Shown in pieces: positions 1 to 11,461 of a DNA stretch of 64,000 bases. Under the pieces are notes generated by a model, which had not been told where the DNA came from, made no database searches, and saw nothing but the letters and a program-made list of their open reading frames with translations. A program made the position numbers and the translations under genes. The DNA is from Mayamaea pseudoterrestris (taxonomy: Eukaryota; Bacillariophyta; Bacillariophyceae; Sellaphorales; Sellaphoraceae): the NCBI GenBank assembly GCA_027923505.1, contig BROI01000027.1:124001-188000 (forward strand), given 5' to 3'. Numbering within the stretch: the stretch's first letter is position 1; each line of letters opens with the position of its first letter.

Positions 1-1689
1 AGTGTAAATCAGTATATAAATGGGTCAGATCCGCCAACGCAGACATCGTCACGTCTCATGACGATTGACTTGTGCTATGACAATTTTCTAAATGCCAACA
101 GGAAAAACGACAGTCTCCCGACTTTTGCCGACGTTTTGCAAAAGACCCTGTTTCGTGAAACTCGACTCCGAGCTTGGAGTTCCGGTTCGAAGGCGTATGA
201 AACAATTACTCAACGTAAAGTCATGACGACGCTTCCCAAAATACTGTCCCTCTCGTGCGCCTGCGCTGGCCGCGATTCCGAGCAAGGTCTCAGCCTCTGG
301 CGTACTGTTGCAGACCATGGTCACTTTCTGCCTGAATGGATTGAAATAGAACTGACCGAATCAGGCGCTGTCATTGTGCGCGAGCTGTTGAAGAATGAGC
401 AAACTGGCGTTGAAACATGGAGTGAAACCAAGAGCAACGAAAACCTGCCTATTTCGATATCGGAAATACTTGTTAACTTTAAGAGGGAAGCAACAATTCG
501 CAAACAGCGGTATAGACTAGACATTGTTTTGTCAGCGGTGAGAGATGATTTGGATAGCAGCAATGCCGAAATCATGGAGCTGATCGGTGATGGGCCCTTA
601 GCGCATCATGTTGTGCACGCAAGGATTCCCAAGGGCCGCGAAATTCAAATATTTGAGAAGCAGTGTACCGCCTTGGAGGAGCTTCTTGATTTAAATCACC
701 GAAGCAACCTCGCCATGTTATCCGCTCCCACATGTGAAGATCAGTTAAAACTCCGATTGAAAGCGGCTCAAGCCCGGCTTGCAGATCTTCAGGCGCAGGA
801 ACCAAAGGACGACTGGGTCGCTATCAATGGTTTTATCGTTTCCAAAACAAATGTAGATGATGCTCGAGCTTTCCATATCAAGTTCAAAGAACCATCGCTA
901 ATTATTTTCCGAGCCATGGACGAAACGGATTCACTACCCAGCTCTGAGCCCACTATGGATCATTCACTTGTTCCCATGGAAGTCATGCATACATTTTCAT
1001 TGTCGAATGGTTCTCCCTCCCTGTTGTTTACGAATCAATGGACATTGCCGCCTCCAGGAGATTTACTTGCGTTCGATGCCGAATTTGTTTCGGTTGGCGA
1101 TGAGGAATCAATCTTGACCGACAAGGGATCCAAGCTCGTGGTCCGCGAAATGCGGTACGCGGTCGCTCGCATTTCTGTCATCCACTGCCGGACCGGCGCC
1201 GTCGTCTTGGACGACTATGTGTTACCGCGCGAACCAATCGTTGACTATCTGACTCGCTTCAGCGGAATTGTAGCCAAGGATCTTGATCCAAAGTACAGTT
1301 CGCATCACTTGATCAGCACACGAGCTGCCTACTTGAAGTTGCGCTATCTCATGGAACGTGGATGCATATTCATTGGCCATGGACTGCAAATGGACTTTTG
1401 GACGCTCAACTTGACCATTCCCTCGCATCAAATTATTGATACAGTCGAAATATACCACAAGCCGGCGCAGCGCTACGTCTCACTGCGCTTTGCTACCAAC
1501 TTTGTGCTGAAGCGTGACATGCAAATGGACGTTCATGATTCCATTGAGGATGCGCTGGCGGCGTATCAACTGTACGAAACGGCGGTGGAGCTCAAGGCCA
1601 AGGGCGAGTTTGACAAGCTGCTTGACGATTTGTACGAGTTTGGATTCAAAAACGACTGGAAACTTGGTGTAGATGATACAGAGTTATAA
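1..1689 (+). CDS. PAN2: PAN2 poly(A)-specific ribonuclease, 3' part of gene
   Basis: Catalytic subunit of the PAN2-PAN3 deadenylase, which trims mRNA poly(A) tails in the cytoplasm. The first ATG in the window is at 58, but the frame is open back to base 1 and the protein before it already looks like the inactive ubiquitin-hydrolase-like domain of PAN2 (SLPTFADVLQKTL, then KVMTTLPKILSLSC). The gene therefore starts upstream and its N-terminal WD40 part is missing here. The C-terminal DEDDh exonuclease is complete: FDAEFV near 1072-1090 (metal-binding Asp and Glu), GHGLQMDF near 1376-1400 (Asp), and HDSIEDA near 1534-1555 (catalytic His and last Asp). No intron is needed in the visible part. 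Family assignment is firm; the exact 5' structure is outside the window. Confidence 0.9.
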   Translation, partial: SVNQYINGSDPPTQTSSRLMTIDLCYDNFLNANRKNDSLPTFADVLQKTLFRETRLRAWSSGSKAYETITQRKVMTTLPKILSLSCACAGRDSEQGLSLWRTVADHGHFLPEWIEIELTESGAVIVRELLKNEQTGVETWSETKSNENLPISISEILVNFKREATIRKQRYRLDIVLSAVRDDLDSSNAEIMELIGDGPLAHHVVHARIPKGREIQIFEKQCTALEELLDLNHRSNLAMLSAPTCEDQLKLRLKAAQARLADLQAQEPKDDWVAINGFIVSKTNVDDARAFHIKFKEPSLIIFRAMDETDSLPSSEPTMDHSLVPMEVMHTFSLSNGSPSLLFTNQWTLPPPGDLLAFDAEFVSVGDEESILTDKGSKLVVREMRYAVARISVIHCRTGAVVLDDYVLPREPIVDYLTRFSGIVAKDLDPKYSSHHLISTRAAYLKLRYLMERGCIFIGHGLQMDFWTLNLTIPSHQIIDTVEIYHKPAQRYVSLRFATNFVLKRDMQMDVHDSIEDALAAYQLYETAVELKAKGEFDKLLDDLYEFGFKNDWKLGVDDTEL

Positions 1690-1907
1690 CAAAAGTGTAA
1701 GATGTGAACCTTTTCTTTGAATCCTGTTCAGCGCTTTTGCATTGCAAATGGAAACGGACATCGTTTTAGTATACTTAGTACCGGTACGATAGTTTGTGAC
1801 AAGGTCATCATCTTGCACGAGATTTTAAATCGACAGATCATGCTGCGGCTGTACAACTAGTGTTTGCATCATCGCACGTCCAAGCATTGCCTGGTGAACG
1901 CAAAACA

Positions 1908-2143
1908 ATGAGACTCTTCACTCGTAGACGGAGATGGTCATTTACAATTTTGCTATTTGCAACATGCTTGGCACTTCACACTACACGGGCCGACGAGGCC
2001 GACGCATCAATCTCGACACCAGGAGAGTTGGAGAATGAAAATGCAGGCGAAACTAATGCAAATGATAATACTATAAACAATAAAGTCTGCTTGCTGGACT
2101 GCGTCAATGGCGGAAAATGTCGAATGGGACGGACCGAAAATTC

Positions 2144-2176
<33 letters not shown>

Positions 2177-2936
2177 AACCTCTGTCCTTGACAAAAAGTC
2201 TGCCGACACGAGCACCACTACCAAGCAGGGACACTACTGCTTTTGTCCAACAGGTTTTGTTGGAATTTACTGCGAAATCAAGTTTGTCTTGTGCAGCGAC
2301 GAGTCTGAAACATGCTTCAATGGAAAGCCATGTCAACGAGACTTGGATGACTCTGGCGAGGAATTCTTTCACTGCGAATGCGATACAAATGAGGCAGTCA
2401 GCAAGCTTGATTCGCGCGACGCGGGTCGCTTCTGCGAGCACTCGTCAATGACAACATATTGTGAGACTGATAGTGACAATAGCAATGATAACCAGAATAC
2501 AGACAAGCCATTCTGCGCCAATAGTGGCAAGTGCAGCTCCGACGGAACAACATGCACCTGTCCGCCGCAATGGACGGGCGAGCACTGTCAAGATCCACTC
2601 AATCTGCAATCACTCTACGAAACGGAACATTACATGGATGACGACATTCAAGATGCACAGCAGCAGCAACCGACAGCTGCTGCACCGGAAAAGACGCGCG
2701 TCGCCTACGTGAGCCTCGTCATTATCATTGGCACGCTCATTGGAGCCGCCATTGTGCTGCGGCACTATGGAGCTGAGGTTCAATATGGGAGGATACAGCT
2801 GCGACAGGATGAGTTGCAGCAAGTGCCGGGGCAGCCGCAACGGCGGAAGCGGCGGCCTCATCCAATGGAGATGGAGATGAAACATGTTCGATCGCAGCAA
2901 AGCAACCAAAGGTCATCGTCGAATGAAATTGTATAA
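1908..2936 (+). CDS. EGF-like type I membrane protein
   Basis: Predicted 342-aa single-pass surface or secretory-pathway protein. The ATG at 1908 is chosen because it is followed at once by a basic stretch and a hydrophobic signal sequence (FTILLFATCLALHTTRADE); the frame upstream has no better ATG. The ectodomain holds three cysteine-rich modules: an EGF-like one (CVNGGKC ... CFCPTGFVGIYCE) interrupted by ten glutamines, a less regular one (CFNGKPC ... CECD), and a second clear EGF-like one (CANSGKC ... CTCPPQWTGEHC). A transmembrane helix follows (VAYVSLVIIIGTLIGAAIVL), then a basic cytosolic tail of about 55 residues. EGF modules usually mediate protein-protein contact or adhesion; the ligand is unknown. 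Single exon. Confidence 0.8.
2145..2174 (+). repeat. (CAG)10 microsatellite coding polyglutamine
   Basis: Ten perfect CAG triplets inside the EGF-like gene, read as ten glutamines within the first EGF-like module. A pure triplet run is likely to vary in length between strains. It sits between two conserved cysteines, where loop length can change without destroying the fold. Confidence 0.95.
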
Positions 2937-2981
2937 GTAAATTGTTTAACAGCTACATATATATATGTATAATTCATTGCT

Positions 2982-5900
2982 CTAATTAGAAGTAGAAGAA
3001 GGATACTTAACGTCATCTTCCGTCAATGTGGACGCGTATTGCATCCATGGATGTTGGAGTGCCTCGCTCGCTGTCAATCTTGCATCTGGTGCAATCGTCA
3101 AAAGTTTGCGGACAAAGTCGCAAAAGAGTGCCTGCAGGCTTTGGGCAGCCGACAAAGTTTTTTCGCTGTCAAAGCACTCCATCAAGTCGGCATCAAAACC
3201 AAGACGCGAAGAAAGCGTTGTTATCTTTGGCTGAAATATATCATAATGCTCACGAACACTTCCGTCCGTATCGCTTCGAGCCGAGCTTTCGTCCGCGCCG
3301 GCAGCAGCCACTCGCTCGAACAGTAGACCGCACTTGGTAAAGAAGCGACCGCTCTGACGGCCTTGAGCAATCATGTGTCGTGGAAATGGACCGCAGATGG
3401 ACTCTATCCTACTCAGCATGGACACCACCGAATCATTTTGGAAAGTTACTTCGCCCGTGTACATTTCTGCAACAACACATCCAAGTGACCAGACGTCAAT
3501 GCGTCCATCGTATGGTAGCCCTAATACAACTTCGGGTGCGCGATAAGATCGAGACTGAATGTATGATGATTGCCGGTCCGTGAGATAGCAAGAGCTTCCA
3601 AAATCAATCAGCTTGATTGTTGCGTGGCTATAGCTTGCCAATAAGACTGCGAAACAAGGAAAGGTGTGAGCGCTCATATGCCACACGCGCCTTCGACCCC
3701 GATAATCCAACATCGAGGTGCCAAACCATCCCGACACAATTACTAAAACACAACATTAGTCCACTCACTGTTCTCTGGCTTAATATCACTGTGGCACAGT
3801 CCAAGGCCATGCACAAACTCTAAAGCAACCAGACATTGGCGAGTAATATAGGCCAGGCGTGGAAGTGTAAAGTATGGCTCTTCATTGTGCTCCACAATGA
3901 ACTTGCCAAACTCAAACAGATTTTGACGCAGGAGCTCCGTAACAATGATAAGGTGCTCGCGATAGTAGAAGAACGTCTTCATCTCGACAATCGCCTTTTC
4001 GTTGCACATTCCAGTTTGCCGCAGAAGCTCCAAAATCTTAATCTCATCCAGAGACTGGTCAAAGAAGTCCTTGGTATTTTTGATAACTTTTAAACACACT
4101 TCTTGGTGACCGTCGGGTCCATCACCGTCCGAGCTCAAGTCAATACATCGATATGCTGTACTAAATGCTGCGCTGCCAAGTTCGCCTTCCACCAGGTATT
4201 GTCCGGCTACAATATTACCGGCTTCAAGATACATGTCTTTCGTCGGCTCAAAGCCAGTCACATGGGACTTGAAAATGACTGGAAGGTGAAAGAACTCAAG
4301 GTCGCCCATTTCGCCCTTGCCGGCACTCTTGATGCCAGGAAAGCTTGACAAAGGTGCGCCATGCTCGCAACCTTTTCCAACAACAAGAGCTCTCGGTGTT
4401 ATAGCCTTCACAACAGCTACTGCTGAATCAAATGCAGAATTATCATCGACAAATCTTGACTCTTCTCGGTCAAGCAAGTCCTCTGCCGCTTTCAAGTCAC
4501 GCTCAAAGACGGCGTCAGACCCGCCACCTTCCCCAAGCTTGCACAAGTCACGCTCCGAATGACGTTTCAGCTTTTCGACCATGGCCTCAAATTCTTGTTC
4601 GATTCGGAGCAGCTGGGCGCTCCGCAAGCGCACAATTCGGTAACCAGGTTCATCGGGATTGGTGGCATCCCATTCTGGTAGGGGATCTAGCACTCTACAC
4701 GTCTGGTCAACGCCGACGGGCAGCAAGTGTGCACACAATGACCGCATCAGATCGTCTGCTTCGGAAAAGTCGCTTTCGTCAGAGTCGGTACTACTGTCAT
4801 CGGAATCACTCGATTCGTCATCGCCAGAGGTGTAGCGATCCTTGGTCGCTTCCGTCGACGCTGGAGAGACGGGTGCATCACCAGTAACGAGCGACATGAC
4901 GGCCGAAATGGTTTCGAATACACCGGTGATTGGTTCAGGAGGATCTAATTCTAAAACTACGCCCGTAGTGGTGCCAGTTTTTGCAAGAGGGCCGAGCACG
5001 CGATCGACGGAACTGTCATGTGGGTTATTGTCATCGTCAAAGGAAGTGTCGAGATCAGATTCCTCATCCGCATCCTCTGCATCATTGTCATGGGATATTG
5101 AAAGTGATTGGTCGACATCGGATACAAGCCCATCGTCTCGAGAAAAACTCTCGTGCTCCACTTGAGCGCAAGTCCTCATGAAACGATCAGGTATACCTCC
5201 ATTCTGCTCGCCACTACGACTCTCTCGGCTAATACTGTCGGAACTCAGTATTTGCCTTACTCGCTCCTCAATCGGATGCTTAATCACATGTCGTTGCGAC
5301 GCGGACGTGGATGTTGTCGACGAAAATTGCCGCACCAGCGCATCAAGTTCATCGTGCTGATCCTGGCTCTGAGTTGTTGGAACGTGCTGCAGATCGATGA
5401 TAGGTTGGGGACTTTCCAGTGTTGCCACAGCTTCCACAGCCTCCAATGAGGTATCCAAGTGCGTTATCGTTGTTCTTGTGAGTAGTGGAGGTGGCATTAC
5501 AGAATCGTCTTCGTCAACCAGCGTATCATCTTCCCCCTCATCCTCCTCGTCTGCCTGCAACTGACTCTCCGTCAACTTGTCCGAATCCATGGATCGCGAC
5601 GCCGTGACTGGATCATACCCATTCGAATGCGGGTACTGTGCCGGATGCGGTGGCGACAAGAAGCTACTTGCACCAAGCAAATCCGACATGGCTAGCAACA
5701 GTGCATTTTCATCCTCCACACTCTTCTTTTCCTCACCACGCGACCACGAATGCGACTGCGCCGTCCGTGGCAGCACGCTACGGTCTGGTGACAGCAAAAC
5801 ACTTTGTGCCTGTCGTCCTCGACTTCCGGCTCGCTCCAATATTGCCAGTAGCACTCGTTCCACACCCGCTTGCACGGATGCTTCGTCGCTCGTTGTCACG

Positions 5901-6757
5901 TGAACCTCCTCCTCGTCGTCATCATTGTTTTGACACTGCTCAGTATCGTCAACATGTTTACAATCCTGCTGCTTCAGCTCGGCAAGACGGTTTGCATACT
6001 TGGCCATGCGCTCCTGCCGCTGCTGGCGGCGACTCTCCATGCCGCTCGAATCAACTTGCTGCGGGCGTGAAATGTTTACTTGGCGCGAAACTTGCGAACA
6101 CGGCGAGTGATCAATTGAATTACCATTCACCGAGCCATTAATTGGGCTATCAGGTGGCGTTCGTCGAGATTGAAGTAGTTCATCCTGGTCTGTTGGAGTA
6201 ATTGCTTCTCGCGACGAAACATTTAGACGCATCGCTGGAGAGGATGGAGTCTTATGCTTGCGGAGCAGCTCGAGGGCCTCCCGAATCGCATCCTCGTATG
6301 GATTAGAATTGGATCGGCATCGTCCACGAAACCGATCGGAAGGACTTTGGCGCTGACTTTCAAGGCCGTCGTCCTGTAAAGTCTCGTCGTGCACGTGCAC
6401 AATATCATTTGCACCTTGAAAAGCGTCATGGCCCGGCTGCAAAGCGACTTGCTCGTTCCGAGCAGTCATGATTTTCACTGATCCATTATCAATCTTGGGT
6501 GTTTTTTGTGCCGTATAAAATGTAAATCGTTGCGGGGCTGCTTGTACTTGTCCTTGTTGCTGCTTGATTGCTGTAAACTCTTGTCGCTCATCCTCTTCTT
6601 GCTGCTGCAAATGATTGTCGTCCGCTGAATCGGATGAGGCCGGCTCAAGTCCAACAACTTCGACACTATAATCCGATGCATTGTAGAAGGAAAATCGCTT
6701 CTGACTGGAGTCCGAAATCTTATAGGATGTAACTTCCGCCGTTGATGGTTCCGTCAT
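2982..6757 (-). CDS. DYRK-family protein kinase, plant/protist DYRKP type
   Basis: Predicted 1217-aa Ser/Thr/Tyr kinase of the CMGC group. Two exons, 6757-3769 and 3646-2982, with an intron at 3647-3768 (GTGAGT ... CGCAG). This splice gives KPEN-ILLASYSH-ATIKLIDFGSS, an excellent match to DYRK kinases. About the first 840 residues are acidic, Ser/Asp/Gln-rich and disordered, with two related RF(S/T)FY motifs near the N-terminus. The kinase domain runs from about 850: GELGSAAFSTAY (glycine loop), VCLKVIK (lysine), HSDIKPEN (catalytic loop), DFGSS, then SYIQSRSYRAPE with the activation-loop YxQSRxYRAPE pattern in which DYRKs autophosphorylate. FDQSLDEIKIL and FGLPYDG-like blocks resemble plant DYRKP more than animal DYRK1/2. 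Likely roles are in growth or stress signalling; substrates are unknown. It diverges from the plastid-protein gene at 7235. Confidence 0.88.
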
Positions 6758-7042
6758 GGTGGAGACTGAGGGACGTGGATTGTTGTCGTAGCCGCGAAAG
6801 GTCTGGATAAGTCCGAATGAAGCCGCCTAAAAAATTTTTAACACTTCGTTCTAGCAGCAACAGCTATTTTTAGCTGCTTTCCTCTCTGGTCTTGATTAAA
6901 TTAAATCAGCAAGACCAACAATGAAAGAGCCTTTGCTCGTCCCCGATGGAACCAAGTTCAGCAGCTGCGCGTGCCGATGGCCGGGCTCGCTCGCAACGGA
7001 ACGGCCCCCCATCGAGGGTGCCCCTTCCCGACTCTTACCACC

Positions 7043-7054
7043 AGTGACGTCACT
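7043..7054. promoter_or_regulatory. CRE-type palindrome AGTGACGTCACT in divergent promoter
   Basis: The 477-bp gap 6758-7234 separates the divergent DYRKP and plastid coiled-coil genes and holds no convincing gene. Near its middle is a perfect 12-bp palindrome containing TGACGTCA, the classical CREB/ATF bZIP site. The core TGACGT is also the published aureochrome binding core. The motif is seen directly; factor and function are inference. Confidence 0.5.
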
Positions 7055-7234
7055 TAAAGATCGCGGCGCGGACGCACTTCAATTTTGTCACGCGCTGCGC
7101 ATCCATCTCTCTCTCTTGGAACGAGAGTCGACCTTCGCCTCTTATCTCTTGCAAACGTTGCCCAATCCTATTGCCGGAACATAGATTCAAGTCTATACTT
7201 GTCTGTTACATTCCATTTTTGATAACCTTTAACC

Positions 7235-9344
7235 ATGAAATTTTCACAGCTCGCCGTCCTTGCCGCCGTGGCTTGCCCTGCATCGGCTTTTATGCCGCAG
7301 AAATTCGCTAGATCTCACACCACGAAAGCGTTCATGGCCATTGAGGATCTAGAGAGCAAGCTTTTCAACCCGGAACCGCAAAAGACTGCTACTGCCAACA
7401 AAAAGGAGCAAACCAAGAAGGAAGCTGCGCCCAAGAAGCTGGCGGCTGCTGCCTCCAAACCAAAGAAGGAGGAGTCACTCCTTTCATCGTTTGATGTTTC
7501 GTATCCGACGGCAACAAAGGCTCCACCAGCAAAGGCGGCCAAGCCTGAACCCAAAAAGCCGGAAGTGAAAAAGCCAGAGCCCAAGGCTTTTGCCAAGCCA
7601 GAGCCAAAAGTCAAGCCAGTGCCTGCACCCAAGCCTGCTCCGGCTGCTCGGGTCGCTCCGGCGCCAAAGCCGGCCCCCAAGGTTGTACAGAAGGCTGTCG
7701 AAAAGGCCAAGCCATTTGCTCCAAAGCCAAAGGTTGCCAGTCTTGCTCCACCACCAAAGGCTCCAGTCAAGGCTGATCCCAACGCCGTTCCAGCAGGCAT
7801 TGCCCTTGGCGCTGCTCCGTTGATTTTGGCGCCACTCTTGGCCCTCGCCGCGTCGCGCGAAACGCTCTCCAAGACGGCTGCTCGTCGTCAGCAGATCCAA
7901 AATGAGGTTGCCGCGAAAAAGGCAGCTGAAATCAAGAGACAAAAGCAAGCTGAAGTTGATGGTGGTGCATTGACAAAAGCACTTGTAAGTATTTTGTTGA
8001 TTGCAGACGAGATGTCGATTCTGGCGCAATCAAGCTTACACTTTTTCCTTTTTATTTTTTTTTGGATCATAGGGTTACCTTGGCGCTGCTGGCCTTTCGG
8101 TCGGTCTGATTTTGGCTCAGGGTCCAGTCGGAGAGGGTCTTCCATCATTTTCGGCCCCGTCCATTAGTCTTCCGTCGGGAGTCGGTGGTGCGAAGGTTTC
8201 CGAGTCGCGACCTGCCAGTGACGCTGACGTTCAGCGCGCCAAGCTCCAGCAAGCACAGAAGGAGATTTACGCCAAGAAGCGAGCTGCTTTGGAAGCCAAG
8301 AAACAGGAAGCTGCCAAGGCTACCGCAAAGGTCACCAAGAAGGCCGCTGCTGTCGTTTCAAACGAGCCAAACTCGTACGAGAATTTGTTGCAGCGGGCCA
8401 ACATTCCTTCCGTGGAAGCTCGCAAGGCCCGAGCGGAGGAGAAGAAGGCAGAAAAGGCTGCTGAGAAGGCAGCTGTTCAAGCTACACTAGCGGAAGAAGA
8501 TGCCAAGAAGGCTCTCGCAGAAGCAAAGATCAGTGCCGAGCAAGTGAAGAAGGTCAAGACCGAAGTTGCAGCGGCCGCCAAGGCAGAGGCGGCAGACAAG
8601 AGAGCCGCTATTTCTGCGGAGGCTCAATACAAGGCCGAGGCTGCAAAGGCGGCCAAGCAAGAGAAGGAGGCTGAGAAGAAGAACGATGGTGCCGCCGAGG
8701 TCAAGGCAGCCGAAGAAAAGGTCAGAGCGGAAGAAAAGGCGCGTGCTGCTGAGAAGAAAGCCAAGGAAGATGCTATCAAGGAAGCTAAGCTAGCTGAGAA
8801 GGAGATTGAAGCTGAAAAGGCCGCTGCTGCTGCTCAGAAGAAAGCACAGGAAGAGGCTGCCAAGGCACAGGCCGCTGAGAAGGCTGCCGCCGAAGCTGAA
8901 AAGGCCGCTGCTGCCGCTCAGAAGAAGGCACAGGAAGAGGCTGCCAAGGCCAAGGCGGCTGAGCAGGTGGCTGCTCCGGCACCCGCACCAAAGCAAGCCC
9001 CAGCTCCCAAGGTGGCCCCAGTTGAGTCCACCACAAACGCTGCGCCGGTTCCAGAGGCCGCACCAAAGGCTGCTCCGGTTGCAGAGGCTGCACCAAAGGC
9101 TGCTCCAGCTCCAGTGGCACCAAAGGCTGCTCCAGCTCCAGTGGCACCAAAGACTGCTCCAGCTCCAGTGGCCCAAAAGGTTGCCACCGTTGTACCTAAG
9201 GAAGATCCACGACCTGCAACTACTGCGCCTGCCAAGGGATCTGGTTTGGGTGTCGTCTCAGGCAGCGCATCTGGCGGCAAAGTGCAGCCGAAGGAGGAGG
9301 TCAGTGATGATGTCAAGGCCTTCCTCAAGACGCTTCAAAAGTAA
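7235..9344 (+). CDS. Plastid-targeted Ala/Lys/Pro-rich coiled-coil protein
   Basis: Predicted 673 aa from two exons, 7235-7984 and 8073-9344, with an 88-nt intron (GTAAGT donor, long T tract, ATAG acceptor). The N-terminus MKFSQLAVLAAVACPASAF-MPQKF is a textbook ochrophyte bipartite plastid signal with an ASAF junction. After a Pro/Lys/Ala-rich linker come two hydrophobic segments (about residues 190-208 and 250-266, the second created across the splice). A long highly charged coiled coil follows (about 290-560). It contains a near-identical internal duplication (EKAAAAAQKKAQEEAAKA, about 8812-8960), then tandem APKAAPAPV repeats (about 9050-9180) and a conserved-looking acidic C-terminus. 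I recognise no family; the layout recalls TolA-like membrane-anchored spacers, but that is composition only. Location in a plastid membrane is inferred. Confidence 0.75.
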
Positions 9345-9509
9345 ATGTATTAGGTGGTTGAAGGCATGGTCTGCTATCTCTTGCGCTATTTTAAACAATC
9401 TTTGTTACGAATATACTACCGGTATCGGTCTTTTGTAGAAATGCGTCAGAGGGAATAGGACCTTAAACCATAAAACAAACGACAACTTAAAAGTGTACCA
9501 TCACAATGC

Positions 9510-11113
9510 CTACACGGCTCCATGAGTCATCATTACATTGGCAATGCGAAGAAAACCTCGAATGTTTGTACCCGCAAACAAGTCGCCTCGTGCATTAAAT
9601 TCCGTGGCAGTGCTCTTGACATCCTTGTATATTCTGGCAACATTCTCCTGCAAGTCTTGGTCTGTTGCCCCAACGCCAAGCGCCTGCGAAATGGCCGATC
9701 CAGTCAGTGTCATGTTGGATGGGCCGTACATTAGTCCGCGCTTTTTGAGAATTTTGCGTGCGCTCGCGTTGACAGCCGAGTGACCTCCCTCAATGATACC
9801 TTGGCAACCATTGTCGGCTAATTTCGTAATTGCCACAGCGTCAATGTCGTTCATGGCACCGCATGGAAAGCACAAGTCACATGGAATATCCAAGATTGAC
9901 TCTGGGTCGTTGAACTTGGCCGTTGTCGACGAAATAATGTACCGACCGAGTAGAGCACCGCGTTCATTCTTGATCTTATTAATGACCTTGAGCTGAGCCT
10001 CTGATATACCATCTGGTTCATATACATGTCCACTCGGATCGGAGAAGGTTACGGGAATGGCGCCATATTGCAATAGTTTCGTCGCCAAGTGACGGGCCAA
10101 CTTGCCCGATCCAATGATCAAGCAGCGCTTGCCTTGCAGCGAATCACCCTTGTCCTTTAACATTTCATTCGCAAAGTGAGCAACGCCATAGCCAGGCGCC
10201 TGAGTAAAATATGATAGAAAGATTTTGCATCAGTGCTAGTTCATGGTATTAACGAATGTACGGAGAACTCAGCATACACGAACAAACGCACCTCTGCTTG
10301 ATCCGGTGACAGGAAATACCTGCCTCCAGCACTAGCCCTGACGTTGATTCGCTTGTACTGTCCAAACATGTACCCAAGTTCCTCCGGACCAACGCCCATT
10401 CCCATGATTGGATAGTCCTGCTCGGGTCCCACGTACTTGGCAAGCTCCGTCATGAAGGATTGGCAAAATCGTTGCATTTCACCCTCACTCTTGTCGAGCG
10501 GATGAAAGTCTGCTCCTCCAACCGCCGCTCCCAAGTCATATCCAGTGACAGCATTTGAAAAGAGCGAGTTGAACGCTAGTGACTTCATCACCGAGTCATT
10601 CACGTGATAACCAAAGTGCAACTGTCCAAAGTAGGGTCCCAGTGAACTGGAATACTGAATGCGATATCCTCGATTCATGCGCACCACGCCCATGTCATCA
10701 ATCCAGGCGACCCGAAACTGCACGAACCGTTCCGGTTCAATCAACGTTTTCGCCGCAAAGGCATATTTTGGGTTGCGATCAAAGATTGGCGACAAGCACA
10801 TTACATTACTCGACACGGCATCAATGAATTCAACATTGTGCGAGTCTCGTCGCTGCGCTTCCTTCACTAGTAGTTGCGCCGCTTCCGTTCCCGTCTTGAA
10901 TCGCACGTCACCAAGACGTCGAAAGAGCGGCTTGTTGCGGTAGCTCTTGCTCACCTTCATGGTTTGGTGAATGCCGCCATCGACCGACACCAAGCTTTTG
11001 CGGCGGTCGTCAGTGTTAGTGGATGATGATGAAAACGACAATCGTTTACTACCAGTGGCAAGGGTTGCAAGTCGACTCTTGCTGCTTCGACGAGAAATTG
11101 CTGAAAGCATCAT
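9510..11113 (-). CDS. NADP-glutamate dehydrogenase homologue lacking catalytic residues
   Basis: Predicted 503 aa from exons 11113-10292 and 10199-9510; the intron 10200-10291 joins QAE to APGYGV. The first ~55 residues are Ser/Arg-rich and fit a mitochondrial presequence. The rest aligns end to end with hexameric NADP-type GDH: LIEPERFVQFRVAWIDD, MNRGYRIQYSSSLGPY, SEGEMQRFCQSFMTEL, GYMFGQYKR, the Rossmann core CLIIGSGKLA, and NIRGFLRIANVMMTHG. All four key active-site residues are changed. The substrate lysine of GPYKGG is Phe162, the FK(D/N) lysine is Ser186, the catalytic lysine of GGxKGG is Val198, and the aspartate of PAGDIGVG is Gly238. EGANMPTT is EGGHSAVN. The gene is long, spliced cleanly and without stops, so it is probably a maintained pseudoenzyme (regulator, structural subunit or new activity) rather than a pseudogene. 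Confidence 0.85.
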
Positions 11114-11256
11114 GGTGCCGACTAGAGTTAATATGGTCTTGTTTGGCTATAGCTGCTGTCGATAATTCCTTCCCTTGGTTGTCGGGGAAGTCGACGTTCC
11201 GTCAACGCGCGATCTTTGACCCTCATGTCACACCAACCCAGAACCTGTTTTGTGAA

Positions 11257-11277
11257 TGACGTGTTACTCGTGAGTCA
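11257..11277. promoter_or_regulatory. Paired bZIP-like sites TGACGTG and TGAGTCA
   Basis: The 348-bp gap 11114-11461 between the divergent GDH-like and translocator genes contains TGACGTG (11257-11263) and the AP-1/GCN4-type palindrome TGAGTCA (11271-11277), 14 bp apart start to start. No ORF of interest lies in the gap. Motifs are seen; regulatory use is inferred. Confidence 0.4.
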
Positions 11278-11461
11278 TTTCATCATCCAGTCCTGACCAC
11301 TATTCGTATTCATTCGTGTCGCTGAGCTTTCCATAACGTCAAGCGTGCCGCCATGATTATCGGCGTGGATGAGGTGGATCTTTCGCCTCGTCGAACGCAA
11401 CATCAATATGCGCGCTCTCACAATTTAAAAAGTAGTTGCTGCCATTGACGAAGGAAAAAAC

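Noticed and set aside
1860-1907. Upstream start for the EGF-like protein
   Set aside because: The frame extends upstream without an ATG; the first ATG, at 1908, leads directly into the signal peptide.
3721-3768. 26-nt intron ending at TTTTAG in the DYRK gene
   Set aside because: Far too short, and it would insert about 40 unrelated residues into the catalytic loop; the 122-nt intron gives KPENILLASYSH as the family requires.
5577-6141. Long plus-strand ORFs opposite the DYRK gene
   Set aside because: They are antisense to the Ser/Asp/Gln-rich part of the kinase gene, whose codon bias keeps other frames open; no domains.
6921-7184. Small ORF in the DYRK/plastid-protein gap
   Set aside because: No recognisable protein features; the region looks like a bidirectional promoter with a CRE palindrome.
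7315-7872. Minus-strand Gly/Ala-rich ORF of 185 aa
   Set aside because: Antisense to the Ala/Lys/Pro-rich plastid protein; its composition is the mirror of that low-complexity sequence.
9510-11113. GDH-like gene as a simple pseudogene
   Set aside because: Both exons are open, splice sites are good and structural motifs are preserved; only active-site positions are changed.
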